In this document: one piece after another, positions 1 through 6,197 of the stretch
Layout of the letters: every line of letters starts with the position of its first letter
Numbering within the stretch: position 1 is the first letter of the stretch
DNA from: Verrucomicrobiota bacterium
GTDB lineage: Bacteria > Verrucomicrobiota > Verrucomicrobiia > Chthoniobacterales > SZAS-18
Direction: 5' to 3'
DNA length: 51,272 bases
Assembly (NCBI GenBank): GCA_025353105.1
Contig: JANXRG010000078.1
Span: forward strand, 1 to 51,272
The notes under the pieces: model-generated
What the model saw: the letters and a program-made list of their open reading frames with translations, nothing else
Databases searched by the model: none
What the model was told of the DNA's origin: nothing
Made by a program: the position numbers and the translations under genes

Positions 1-918
1 GATCACGACGCCGCCGAGGAGAAAGCCGTCGCGGTTAAGGATCGAATTTACGAAGAACCCGCCCATGCCGGGCAAATTGAAGATCGATTCCACGACAATG
101 GAGCCCGTCAGGAGATTCGCCGCGAGCGGACCGAGAAACGAAACGACCGGGAGAATGGCGACCTTCAGCGCGTGTTTGTAGACGATGTCGCGCTCCGGCA
201 GGCCTTTCGCGCGCGCGGTGCGGATGTAATCCTGGCCGAGTACTTCGAGCATCGACGTCCGCATCAAGCGCGCGATGTAGGCGACATACGGCGCCGCGAG
301 GACCAGCGCCGGCAGCACCAGGCTCCAGGGTCCATTCAGTCCGCCGACTGGAAATATTGGGATCAGCAGCGCGAAGGCGAGGATGGCGAGTGGTCCGGTC
401 ACAAACGTGGGCACCGAGATCGCGCCCAGCGCGCCGAACATCGCGACATGATCACCGAGCCGATCGCGTCGGACTGCCGCGAAGCAGCCGAGCCAGATGC
501 CGACGGTCGACGCGATAAAAAACGCGAGTCCACCGAGCAGCATCGAGAGTGGGAGAGTCTGCGCGAGGATCTCGTTCACGGAGCGATCGCGGTACTTGGT
601 CGAGAGCCGCAGGTCGCCGTGCAGTAGGTCGCCGAGGTACGAGAAATACTGCTGCCCGAGCGAGCCGGTGTTGCCGAGCGTGACCTTGAGCGACTCACTG
701 AGCCCAAGATTCGCGCCAAGTTTCACGCCCCAGGCGCGGCCCTCGGTGCCGTCGAGCTTGTAGCGCTTGAGCAGTTCCTTCTCGATCGACGCGGGAATCT
801 TGCGCTCGCGATCGAACGGGCCGCCTGGGGTCAGGCGGATCATGAAAAAGGTTAGCGTCACCACCGTCCACAGCACGCCGATGAGGGCGAGCGTGCGGCG
901 GAGCAGGAAGGCGGGCAT
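1..918 (-). CDS. ABC transporter permease, OppB/DppB type (3' end cut by window edge)
   Basis: Inner-membrane permease subunit of a peptide/nickel-type ABC importer. The frame opens at ATG 918 and stays open for 306 codons to the window edge, so the C-terminus is missing. Residues 1-29 form a first membrane segment starting MPAFLLRRTLALIGV and ending in FMIRLTPG, the typical OppB start. Further hydrophobic segments lie near residues 121-147, 160-190 and 199-217. The EAA-type cytoplasmic loop that contacts the ATPase is recognisable at about 232-252 (RTARAKGLPERDIVYKHAL). The region between residues 55 and 95 looks somewhat long for the family. Partner permease, ATPase and binding protein would lie beyond the left edge. 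The family is clear; the substrate is not. Confidence 0.9.
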   Translation of the reverse strand, partial: MPAFLLRRTLALIGVLWTVVTLTFFMIRLTPGGPFDRERKIPASIEKELLKRYKLDGTEGRAWGVKLGANLGLSESLKVTLGNTGSLGQQYFSYLGDLLHGDLRLSTKYRDRSVNEILAQTLPLSMLLGGLAFFIASTVGIWLGCFAAVRRDRLGDHVAMFGALGAISVPTFVTGPLAILAFALLIPIFPVGGLNGPWSLVLPALVLAAPYVAYIARLMRTSMLEVLGQDYIRTARAKGLPERDIVYKHALKVAILPVVSFLGPLAANLLTGSIVVESIFNLPGMGGFFVNSILNRDGFLLGGVVI

Positions 919-982
919 GGCGAGGGAGTCTGACGACTAAGCACAAAGGTGGCGTTGATGTCCAACGGCAACCATCGGGGCA

Positions 983-1082
983 GGCGGAACGCGACCTCCA
1001 GACGCGTTGACAAGGATTTGGCAGTCCGCGGGCGCGGGCTGCATTTGCTTTCGTCAACGCGCCCGGAGGTCTCGTTCCACCT
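983..1082. repeat. Inverted pair of a ~28-bp dispersed repeat
   Basis: Two copies of the same element face each other. Positions 1053-1082 read GTCAACGCGCCCGGAGGTCT and continue CGTTCCACCT; positions 983-1011 are the reverse complement of nearly the same sequence (three or four differences). The pair could fold into a long hairpin around a ~41-base loop. A third copy lies at 10187-10214. The right arm touches the stop codon of the kinase-like gene. This resembles a REP/BIME-like dispersed palindrome; mobility is inferred only from the copy number. Confidence 0.7.
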
Positions 1083-1620
1083 AGTCGAAGTTCAGCGAAG
1101 CCGGCGCTTCCACGCAGCGGCGCAGCGCGGCATCGGGCTGGCAGAGCAACACGTCGAACGGGATGATCCCGCCGTCGCGAACGTGCTTGAGATTTCCCGT
1201 GTGCGCATCGCCTACCAGCACGTTGTCGATCGCGCGGTAGTACGTCTTGTCGTTCACCGCGCGGAATTTGTGCCAGCGGAAGAACTGGAGCACCTCGCGT
1301 TGGGTGGGCGCCGGGCCAGGAAGGTTCGCTTGCGATGTGACCAGCCGCCAGCCGTCGGACGCGTCGATCACGCCCAGAAAGCGGATGTCATCGCCGAACT
1401 TCTCGTTCGCGAGCCGGATGCGCTCGAGATATTCGAGTGGGGTGGCGAGTCGCGACTCGAAATTTCCGACCACGCCTTCGACGGCATCCCGGGCGCGGAG
1501 GACGAAGCCGGCCTTGGCCGCCAGTGTGATCTTGAACCACCGGTCGCTCGTCTGGTCGTAAAAACCCTGATGCTCGCCCTGCTCGAACTGGACGGCGTCG
1601 AGCAGAGAAGGGACGATCAG
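1081..1620 (-). CDS. Polyvalent-protein kinase-like domain protein; start uncertain (CTG or frameshifted)
   Basis: The product resembles the small serine/threonine/tyrosine-kinase-like domain of phage-type polyvalent proteins (Kinase-PolyVal group). Numbered from CTG 1620 (179 aa), a nucleotide-loop-like stretch QGEHQGFYDQ lies at 12-23, a candidate lysine at 30 (RWFKIT), a middle segment ATPLEYLERIRLANEKFGDD at 59-78, a catalytic-loop-like GDAHTGN at 137-143 and the metal-binding-like IPFD at 153-156. No ATG, GTG or TTG opens the frame before GTG 1473, which would remove the ATP loop. Family-like sequence (SLVEWAGQASRLI) continues upstream to about 1653, overlapping the 65-aa ORF in another frame. 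CTG initiation, a -1 frameshift from the upstream ORF or a disabling indel are all possible. Function is unknown; a toxin-like or regulatory role is inference. Confidence 0.6.
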   Translation of the reverse strand: MIVPSLLDAVQFEQGEHQGFYDQTSDRWFKITLAAKAGFVLRARDAVEGVVGNFESRLATPLEYLERIRLANEKFGDDIRFLGVIDASDGWRLVTSQANLPGPAPTQREVLQFFRWHKFRAVNDKTYYRAIDNVLVGDAHTGNLKHVRDGGIIPFDVLLCQPDAALRRCVEAPASLNFD

Positions 1621-1814
1621 TCGGCTGGCTTGTCCGGCCCATTCGACGAGGCTTCGTCCTTGTCGCTGAAGGGTGTCTTCCGCACCGAGGCGAGGCTGGC
1701 GCGCATTTCCGCCTCCGCCTGCGCGGAGGTGCTTTTCGGCTGCGCGGCGCGAATCTTCCGCAACTCCCGAGCGAAATCGTCGGGGGTCTGTAGGAAGTCC
1801 TGCGTCGAATCCAT
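1617..1814 (-). CDS. 65-aa hydrophilic ORF overlapping the kinase-like gene
   Basis: The ORF starts at ATG 1814 with a good GGAGG ribosome-binding site about 9 bases upstream, unusual in this window. The product begins MDSTQDFLQTPDDFAREL and is charged, without membrane segments, ending in DKPAD. Its TGA stop (1619-1617) lies inside CTGA, where the kinase-like frame could begin, so the two are translationally coupled or are parts of one frame-shifted gene. A longer version from ATG 1919 is possible but has no ribosome-binding site and would run into the vapB operator. I do not recognise a family. It could be a partner of the kinase-like protein or its N-terminal portion. Confidence 0.5.
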   Translation of the reverse strand: MDSTQDFLQTPDDFARELRKIRAAQPKSTSAQAEAEMRASLASVRKTPFSDKDEASSNGPDKPAD

Positions 1815-1896
1815 GCCGCCAATCCTCCGATTCCGCGGGCTGCTTTGCAAATGGGGAATCTCTGGAAGATCGATCGCCGCGGATCGGGGGGGTGTC

Positions 1897-1924
1897 TTGA
1901 CAACTAAGTAGGAATTCATACCTT
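1897..1924 (+). promoter_or_regulatory. Predicted vapBC promoter
   Basis: A perfect TTGACA (-35) at 1897-1902 is followed after 16 bases by TACCTT (1919-1924), which keeps the three most conserved -10 positions. A start point about seven bases downstream would fall on or next to the vapB ATG (1931), so the mRNA would be nearly leaderless. Confidence 0.5.
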
Positions 1925-1937
1925 GAAAGTATGAATT
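1913..1937. promoter_or_regulatory. VapB operator palindrome over the vapB start codon
   Basis: AATTCATAC (1913-1921) and GTATGAATT (1929-1937) form a perfect 9-bp inverted repeat with a 7-base spacer. It covers the predicted -10 element and the ATG at 1931-1933. VapB-family antitoxins with an AbrB fold normally repress their own operon at such palindromes, so this is the probable autoregulatory site. Confidence 0.7.
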
Positions 1938-2155
1938 GCGTGGTTTCAGAAAAAGGTCAGACGACCATCCCCAAGGTCTTGCGCGACAAACTCGGCATCG
2001 GGCCGGGCTGCGTGTTGGATTTTACGGCCGTGAACGGACGTTTGGTGGCGGAGAAGGTTCTCGCCAACGATCCGGTCCGGAAGTGGGTGGGCACGGGGCA
2101 CTTGCCCCTGGGCAAGAGTGGCGATGACTATCTCCGGCGCGTGCGCGAGCGATGA
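1931..2155 (+). CDS. vapB: VapB-type antitoxin, SpoVT-AbrB fold
   Basis: DNA-binding antitoxin that would neutralise the downstream PIN toxin and repress the operon. The 74-aa product has the AbrB/MazE swapped-hairpin signature at the N-terminus (VVSEKGQTTIPKVLRDKLGI, residues 4-23), followed by a strand-rich stretch GPGCVLDFTAVNGRLVAEKV. The C-terminal third is basic (HLPLGKSGDDYLRRVRER) and probably wraps the toxin. The stop overlaps the toxin start in ATGA (2152-2155), typical of translational coupling. The start codon sits inside the operator palindrome and no Shine-Dalgarno sequence is visible. Confidence 0.88.
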   Translation: MNCVVSEKGQTTIPKVLRDKLGIGPGCVLDFTAVNGRLVAEKVLANDPVRKWVGTGHLPLGKSGDDYLRRVRER

Positions 2156-2553
2156 TTACGGCGCTGGATACCTCGGTGGCGCTGGACATCTTATTGCCGG
2201 ACTCGGAATTCGCCGAACGTTCGGTTGAGTCCTTCAGTCGGGCCCGAGCTGAGGGCCAGGTGATTGTCTGTGAAATGGTCGTGGCGGAGATCACGCCCGT
2301 CTTACCGCGGACCGCAGATTTCTCGAAGTTGGCGAAGGATTGGTCATTGCGATATGTGCCGTGTGGCGAGGAGGCCGCCATGCTCGCGGGTCGGTGGTTT
2401 CGCTCGTACCTGCAGCGCGGCGGCAAGCGCGGGCGGATTGTGGCCGATTTCATCATTGGGGCGCACGCGATGAGTCACGCCGACCGCCTGCTATCGCGTC
2501 ACGCCGGGTTCGAACGCCGGTCCGTGCCCGGCCTGACGATCTGGTACCCGTAG
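2152..2553 (+). CDS. vapC: VapC-type PIN-domain ribonuclease toxin
   Basis: Predicted Mg2+-dependent RNase toxin of 133 aa. The PIN-domain acidic residues can be seen at D6 (ITALDTSVALD), E46 (VVAEITPV), D99 (RIVADFIIGAHA) and D111 (ADRLLSRH). The ADFIIGAHA stretch is characteristic of VapC proteins. Length and gene order (antitoxin first, 4-bp overlap) are standard for VapBC. The target RNA cannot be read from sequence; the family cuts tRNA or rRNA sites. All catalytic positions are intact, so the toxin is probably active. Confidence 0.9.
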   Translation: MITALDTSVALDILLPDSEFAERSVESFSRARAEGQVIVCEMVVAEITPVLPRTADFSKLAKDWSLRYVPCGEEAAMLAGRWFRSYLQRGGKRGRIVADFIIGAHAMSHADRLLSRHAGFERRSVPGLTIWYP

Positions 2554-2627
2554 AGTAGGCTGGTCGGAGATCGGCAATGCGGGCAATGCGTGTGTATTCC
2601 CGGAGTCGCGACACCACTGGCCCACGA

Positions 2628-2660
2628 AAAAGGGGCGCGAGCCTTTCGACTCGCGCCCGT
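2628..2660 (-). terminator. Intrinsic terminator of pnp
   Basis: GGGCGCGAG (2633-2641) pairs perfectly with CTCGCGCCC (2650-2658) around an 8-base loop. On the minus strand the stem is followed by CCTTTTTC, so it terminates the pnp transcript about 27 bases after its stop. Plus-strand vapC transcripts also meet the stem but with a poorer T-run (GTGAATTTTT). Confidence 0.85.
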
Positions 2661-2684
2661 GAATTTTTCGTTGAGCGGGCTGAC

Positions 2685-4841
2685 TTACGCCTGCGCGGGC
2701 TCTTCGGCGGGCACACCGCTCTTGCCGGCGGCTTGGTCGCGTTCCTTCATCGCGGCGCGGCGGCTGAGGCGGACCTTGCCGTTATCCTCAATGCCGATGC
2801 ATTTGACCCAAATCATGTCGCCCTTGCGCACGACGTCCTCGGTTTTCTGGACGCGGAAATCCGCGAGCTCGCTGATGTGGACGAGGCCTTCCTTGCCCGG
2901 CAGGCACTCGACGAACGCGCCGAACTCTTTCGTCGTCACGACGCGAGCGTGGTAGGTCTCGCCGACCTCGAGCTCCTTGGTCATGCCGAGGATGATTTCT
3001 TTCGCGCGCGCCATCGCGTCGCCGTTGTTCGAGTAGATGTTGATGGAGCCGTCGTCCTCGATGTTAATCTCGGCGCCGGTCTCGGCCACGATGCCCTTGA
3101 TCGTCTTGCCGCCGGGGCCAATGATCAGACCGATCTTATCCTGCGGAATCTTGATCGTCTCGATGCGCGGGGCGTACGGGCTCATCTCGGTGCGCGGGGC
3201 GGCGAGCACGCTGTTCATGACGTCGAGGATCTTCATCCGGGCGTCGCGCGCCTGATGAATCGACTTCGCCATGAGTTCAAGGCTGATGCCCTTGAGCTTC
3301 AGGTCGAGCTGGAATCCGGTCACACCATCGGCGGTGCCGCAGAGCTTGAAGTCCATGTCGCCGAAATGATCCTCGCTGCCGATGATGTCGGTGAGCGTGA
3401 CATGGCGGCCGAGTTGGCCGTTCGCGTCGAACTCGGAGACGAGACCCACGCTGATGCCGGCAACCGGCTTCTTGATCGGGACGCCCGCGTCCATGAGGGC
3501 GAGACAGCCGGAGCAGACCGACGCCATCGAGGTGGAGCCGTTGGACTCCATGATTTCGCTCGAGACGCGCAGGGCGTAGGGGAAATCGGCTTCCGACGGG
3601 ATGACGGCGGCGAGCGAGCGCTCGGCGAGGGCGCCGTGACCGATTTCACGGCGACCGGCGCCGCCGGTCCGGCCGGTTTCACCGACCGAGAACGGCGGGA
3701 AGTTGTAATGCAGGATGAAACGCTTGCGCCTCTCGCCGCCGACGTAGCCGTCGAGGTCCTGCGCGTCCTTGAGCGTACCGAGCGTCGCGAGTGCGACCGC
3801 CTGGGTCTCGCCGCGGGAGAACAGTGCGCTGCCGTGCGAACGCGGGAGCAGGCCGACTTCGGCGGTGAGCTGACGCAAATCGAGGGCGCCGCGGCCGTCC
3901 GCGCGCTTTTGCTTGTCGAGGATGCTGGTGCGGAAGGCCTTCTTCTGCAGGTAATCAAACGCCTGCGAAATCTCGAACTTCCCGGCGGTCGGAAACTTCG
4001 CGAGAACGGCGGCGGAGACTTCTTCCTTCAGGGCGCCGACGGCCTTGTTGCGGGCGGTCTTGCTCGGGGTGTAAATGGCGGCTTCGATGCGGTCGCCGGC
4101 GACTTGGTAGGCGATTTCCATCAGTTCGTCCGACACTTGGAACAGCGTGGGCGTGCGCTTCACGGGCGCGATCTTGGCGGCGAGTTCCTTCTGTGCAGCG
4201 ATGAGCGGCTGGATCGACTCCTGGCCGAATTTCAACGCGGCGATGAAGTCGTCCTCGGCGATCTCGAGCGCTTCGCCCTCGATCATCACGACTTCCTTTT
4301 CGTTGCCGACGTAAACGAGGTCCAGGTCGCTGTTCAGGCGCTGACTGTTCGTGGGATTCGCGACGAATTTTCCGTCGACGCGGCCGACGCGCACGGCGGC
4401 CACCGGGCCGGCGAACGGGATGTCGGAAACGGACAACGCGGCTGAAGCGCCGTTGATGCAGAGCATGTCGGGATCGTTTTCACCGTCGGCGCTGAGCAGC
4501 ACGGCGATGATCTGCGTGTCGTAAAGATAGCCCTTGGGGAAGAGCGGGCGCAGCGGGCGGTCCGTCATGCGGCAGGTGAGGATTTCCTTTTCGCTGGGAC
4601 GGCCTTCGCGCTTGAAGTAACCGCCGGGGAAGCGACCGACGGCGGCCGCCTTTTCGCGGTAATCAACGCTGAGCGGGAACCAATCCTGACCCTCTTTGAT
4701 GGAGGTCGCGGAGACCGCGCTGACCATAATGATGGTATCGCCCTGGCGGACGGTGACGGCACCGTCGGCGAGCTTCGCGAGCTTGCCGGTTTCGATGACG
4801 ATGGGGGTTTCGCCCACATGGGCGGTGGCTTGATGGATCAT
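2685..4841 (-). CDS. pnp: Polyribonucleotide nucleotidyltransferase (PNPase)
   Basis: Phosphorolytic 3'-5' exoribonuclease of mRNA decay, acting in the cytoplasm as a ring-shaped trimer. From ATG 4841 the protein has 718 aa, the normal size. It contains two RNase PH-like halves (the first includes [16 protein letters not shown]; the second [12 protein letters not shown] and [13 protein letters not shown]), then a KH domain with [11 protein letters not shown] and a C-terminal S1 domain ([20 protein letters not shown]). A TTG at 4922 would add 27 residues unlike the family, so I chose 4841. No Shine-Dalgarno sequence precedes it. rpsO lies upstream in the same direction, the classical rpsO-pnp arrangement, with hairpins in the leader that could mediate RNase III/PNPase autoregulation. 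Confidence 0.97.
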   Translation of the reverse strand: MIHQATAHVGETPIVIETGKLAKLADGAVTVRQGDTIIMVSAVSATSIKEGQDWFPLSVDYREKAAAVGRFPGGYFKREGRPSEKEILTCRMTDRPLRPLFPKGYLYDTQIIAVLLSADGENDPDMLCINGASAALSVSDIPFAGPVAAVRVGRVDGKFVANPTNSQRLNSDLDLVYVGNEKEVVMIEGEALEIAEDDFIAALKFGQESIQPLIAAQKELAAKIAPVKRTPTLFQVSDELMEIAYQVAGDRIEAAIYTPSKTARNKAVGALKEEVSAAVLAKFPTAGKFEISQAFDYLQKKAFRTSILDKQKRADGRGALDLRQLTAEVGLLPRSHGSALFSRGETQAVALATLGTLKDAQDLDGYVGGERRKRFILHYNFPPFSVGETGRTGGAGRREIGHGALAERSLAAVIPSEADFPYALRVSSEIMESNGSTSMASVCSGCLALMDAGVPIKKPVAGISVGLVSEFDANGQLGRHVTLTDIIGSEDHFGDMDFKLCGTADGVTGFQLDLKLKGISLELMAKSIHQARDARMKILDVMNSVLAAPRTEMSPYAPRIETIKIPQDKIGLIIGPGGKTIKGIVAETGAEINIEDDGSINIYSNNGDAMARAKEIILGMTKELEVGETYHARVVTTKEFGAFVECLPGKEGLVHISELADFRVQKTEDVVRKGDMIWVKCIGIEDNGKVRLSRRAAMKERDQAAGKSGVPAEEPAQA

Positions 4842-4860
4842 GTTATCTGACTGAGGCCAC

Positions 4861-4893
4861 GCGTTCGCGGAACGCGGTCCCGCAGTGCGGGAC
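4861..4893 (-). promoter_or_regulatory. Twin hairpins in the pnp leader
   Basis: Two adjacent perfect stems precede the pnp start: GCGTTC/GAACGC (4861-4875, 3-base loop) and GTCCCGC/GCGGGAC (4877-4893, loop AGT). In other bacteria the pnp leader is cleaved by RNase III and then trimmed by PNPase itself for autoregulation. These stems are candidates for that role, but may also simply protect or terminate RNA. Confidence 0.45.
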
Positions 4894-4912
4894 TGACCTG
4901 GATCCCCATCTT

Positions 4913-4958
4913 TAGGTTTCAAAGCTGGTCCCGCGGGGCGAGACAGCGCTGAAACCTA
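4913..4958 (-). promoter_or_regulatory. Long imperfect hairpin between rpsO and pnp
   Basis: TAGGTTTC (4913-4920) pairs with GAAACCTA (4951-4958), and the inner GCTG/CAGC continues the stem after two mismatches. There is no T-tract on the minus strand, so it looks more like an RNA-processing structure than an intrinsic terminator. Confidence 0.45.
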
Positions 4959-5042
4959 CCGATGAAGTGCGGTGGTCAGCGGGAACGGCGGGTGCGCCGC
5001 GTGGTCGTTTGTTTTGGTTTTTTGGTTGTTTCGGGCGGGAAG

Positions 5043-5073
5043 CGAGACGGGGCGGTTTGGCCGCCCCGTCTCG
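5043..5073 (-). terminator. Strong hairpin just after rpsO
   Basis: CGAGACGGGGCGG (5043-5055) pairs perfectly with the segment at 5061-5073, giving a 13-bp GC-rich stem with a 5-base loop, 14 bases after the rpsO stop. On the minus strand it lacks a following T-run, so it may be a partial terminator or a stabilising 3' end that reduces read-through into pnp. Confidence 0.6.
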
Positions 5074-5086
5074 TGAAATTCGTTGG

Positions 5087-5374
5087 TTACTTGCGCAGGT
5101 TGAGCTTGGCGAGAATTGCCTTGTAGCGATCGTTCGCCGTGCGTGCCAGATAGTCGAGCAGGCTGCGGCGACGCGCGACAAGCATGAGGAGGCCGCGGCG
5201 GGAGGCGTGGTCCTTGACGTGGGACTTGAGATGCTCGGTCAGGTGCGCGATCCGCTCGGTGAGGAGCGCAATCTGGACATCGGCGCTGCCGGTGTCCTTG
5301 TCGTGGAGTTGGAGGCCCTTGACGTTTTCGGAGGTAACTTTGACTTCGGAAGCAGGAGTAGTTTCGGTGGACAT
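5087..5374 (-). CDS. rpsO: 30S ribosomal protein S15
   Basis: Primary 16S rRNA-binding protein of the small-subunit platform. The 95-aa product is slightly longer than the usual ~89 aa because of an N-terminal extension ([17 protein letters not shown]). The S15 core is unmistakable: [32 protein letters not shown], and [18 protein letters not shown] near the C-terminus. It lies immediately downstream of a minus-strand tRNA-Gln gene and upstream of pnp. S15 often represses its own translation by binding its leader; I see no obvious pseudoknot in the short leader here. Confidence 0.98.
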   Translation of the reverse strand: MSTETTPASEVKVTSENVKGLQLHDKDTGSADVQIALLTERIAHLTEHLKSHVKDHASRRGLLMLVARRRSLLDYLARTANDRYKAILAKLNLRK

Positions 5375-5476
5375 GTTTTGGGCTTGTTGGAACCACCGGC
5401 CGAAGCCGGAGATTCCGCAATGGCGCGCGACAGCCTATCGCGTCCAGGGGTTTTGGGTGATTTACTCTGATTTTTC

Positions 5477-5550
5477 TGGCTGCCCCGCATGGATTCGAAC
5501 CATGAAAAACGGTTCCAAAGACCGCTGTGTTACCATTACACCACAGGGCA
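5477..5550 (-). tRNA. tRNA-Gln (anticodon TTG)
   Basis: The minus strand from 5550 folds as a complete cloverleaf. The acceptor stem TGCCCTG pairs with CGGGGCA with one G-T wobble, the anticodon loop reads CTTTGGA giving anticodon TTG, and the T-arm contains GGTTCGAATCC. The discriminator base is G, and CCA is encoded in the DNA at 5479-5477. It reads in the same direction as rpsO, about 100 bases upstream of it. Confidence 0.96.
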
Positions 5551-6197
5551 AACTGAGCGCGGAAGGTAGCCGAGAATGGCGGCGGCGCAAGGGATGGGTG
5601 ACCGCGGGGGGGGACGTCGAGACGGCCAGAAGCTCTTTGATGGCCGCCCGGAATTGCGGATTGCGGATTTCGGATTGCTGAAGACCCGCGAGCGCAACCG
5701 GCAAGGAATAGCTCGACGTTGGGAAGTCAGCGAATGAGCGCCGGAGGCGCGAGCCACCGGTGCAGCGCGAAGCGGACCAGAGCCCCAGCGGGGCGACGGA
5801 ACGATTGGTAGTTGCTTGCGCGAGGTTCCAACGCCCCGGCCGGGGCTCGTCTCAGTTTCCGGTTTTGACCCGCAAGATGTGAAGGTCAAACGAGCGGCCT
5901 TGGTTTTCGTTTTAACATGCTGTGGCAAAACCAGGACGCGATGGTACGGGGGCTCCCAAACCCCCGGTATTTTGGAATCACGGAAAGGCCGTCACGGCAG
6001 CGACGGCGCGAACCTTGGGCCTACAAATGGCCAGGCTTTTTTGGACGGGTTTTTGTCCGCGCACAGGAATACATTGGAATTCCAGCTTTTGACTTGAAGT
6101 GCACCCACCAATGCCGAAAGCCTTCGCTTAACTCGCGGTTGGCCTCCCGTTCTTCCGCGAACCGACTTGGGAAACATATCCCGGGCGGAGACACCTC
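5551..6197. other. Gene-free stretch with scattered palindromic repeats
   Basis: No convincing gene is seen over about 650 bases. Short ORFs on both strands overlap one another and lack domains. The stretch holds small GC-rich palindromes of the kind dispersed in such genomes: GCCCCAGCGGGGC near 5783, GCCCCGGCCGGGGC near 5835, and a GGGGG/CCCCC hairpin followed by a short T-run at about 5945-5975. A 10-bp palindrome TGGAATTCCA lies near 6074, upstream of the RND gene, and could belong to its control region, but I see no clear promoter. Confidence 0.6.

Noticed and set aside
2577-4445. Long plus-strand ORF (622 aa) opposite pnp
   Set aside because: It lies antisense to the well-conserved PNPase frame, has a composition rich in Arg, Ala, Asp and Glu typical of shadow frames in GC-rich DNA, and shows no domain.
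4842-4922. N-terminal extension of pnp from TTG 4922
   Set aside because: The extra 27 residues do not resemble PNPase and are encoded by the hairpin-rich leader; ATG 4841 gives the standard length.
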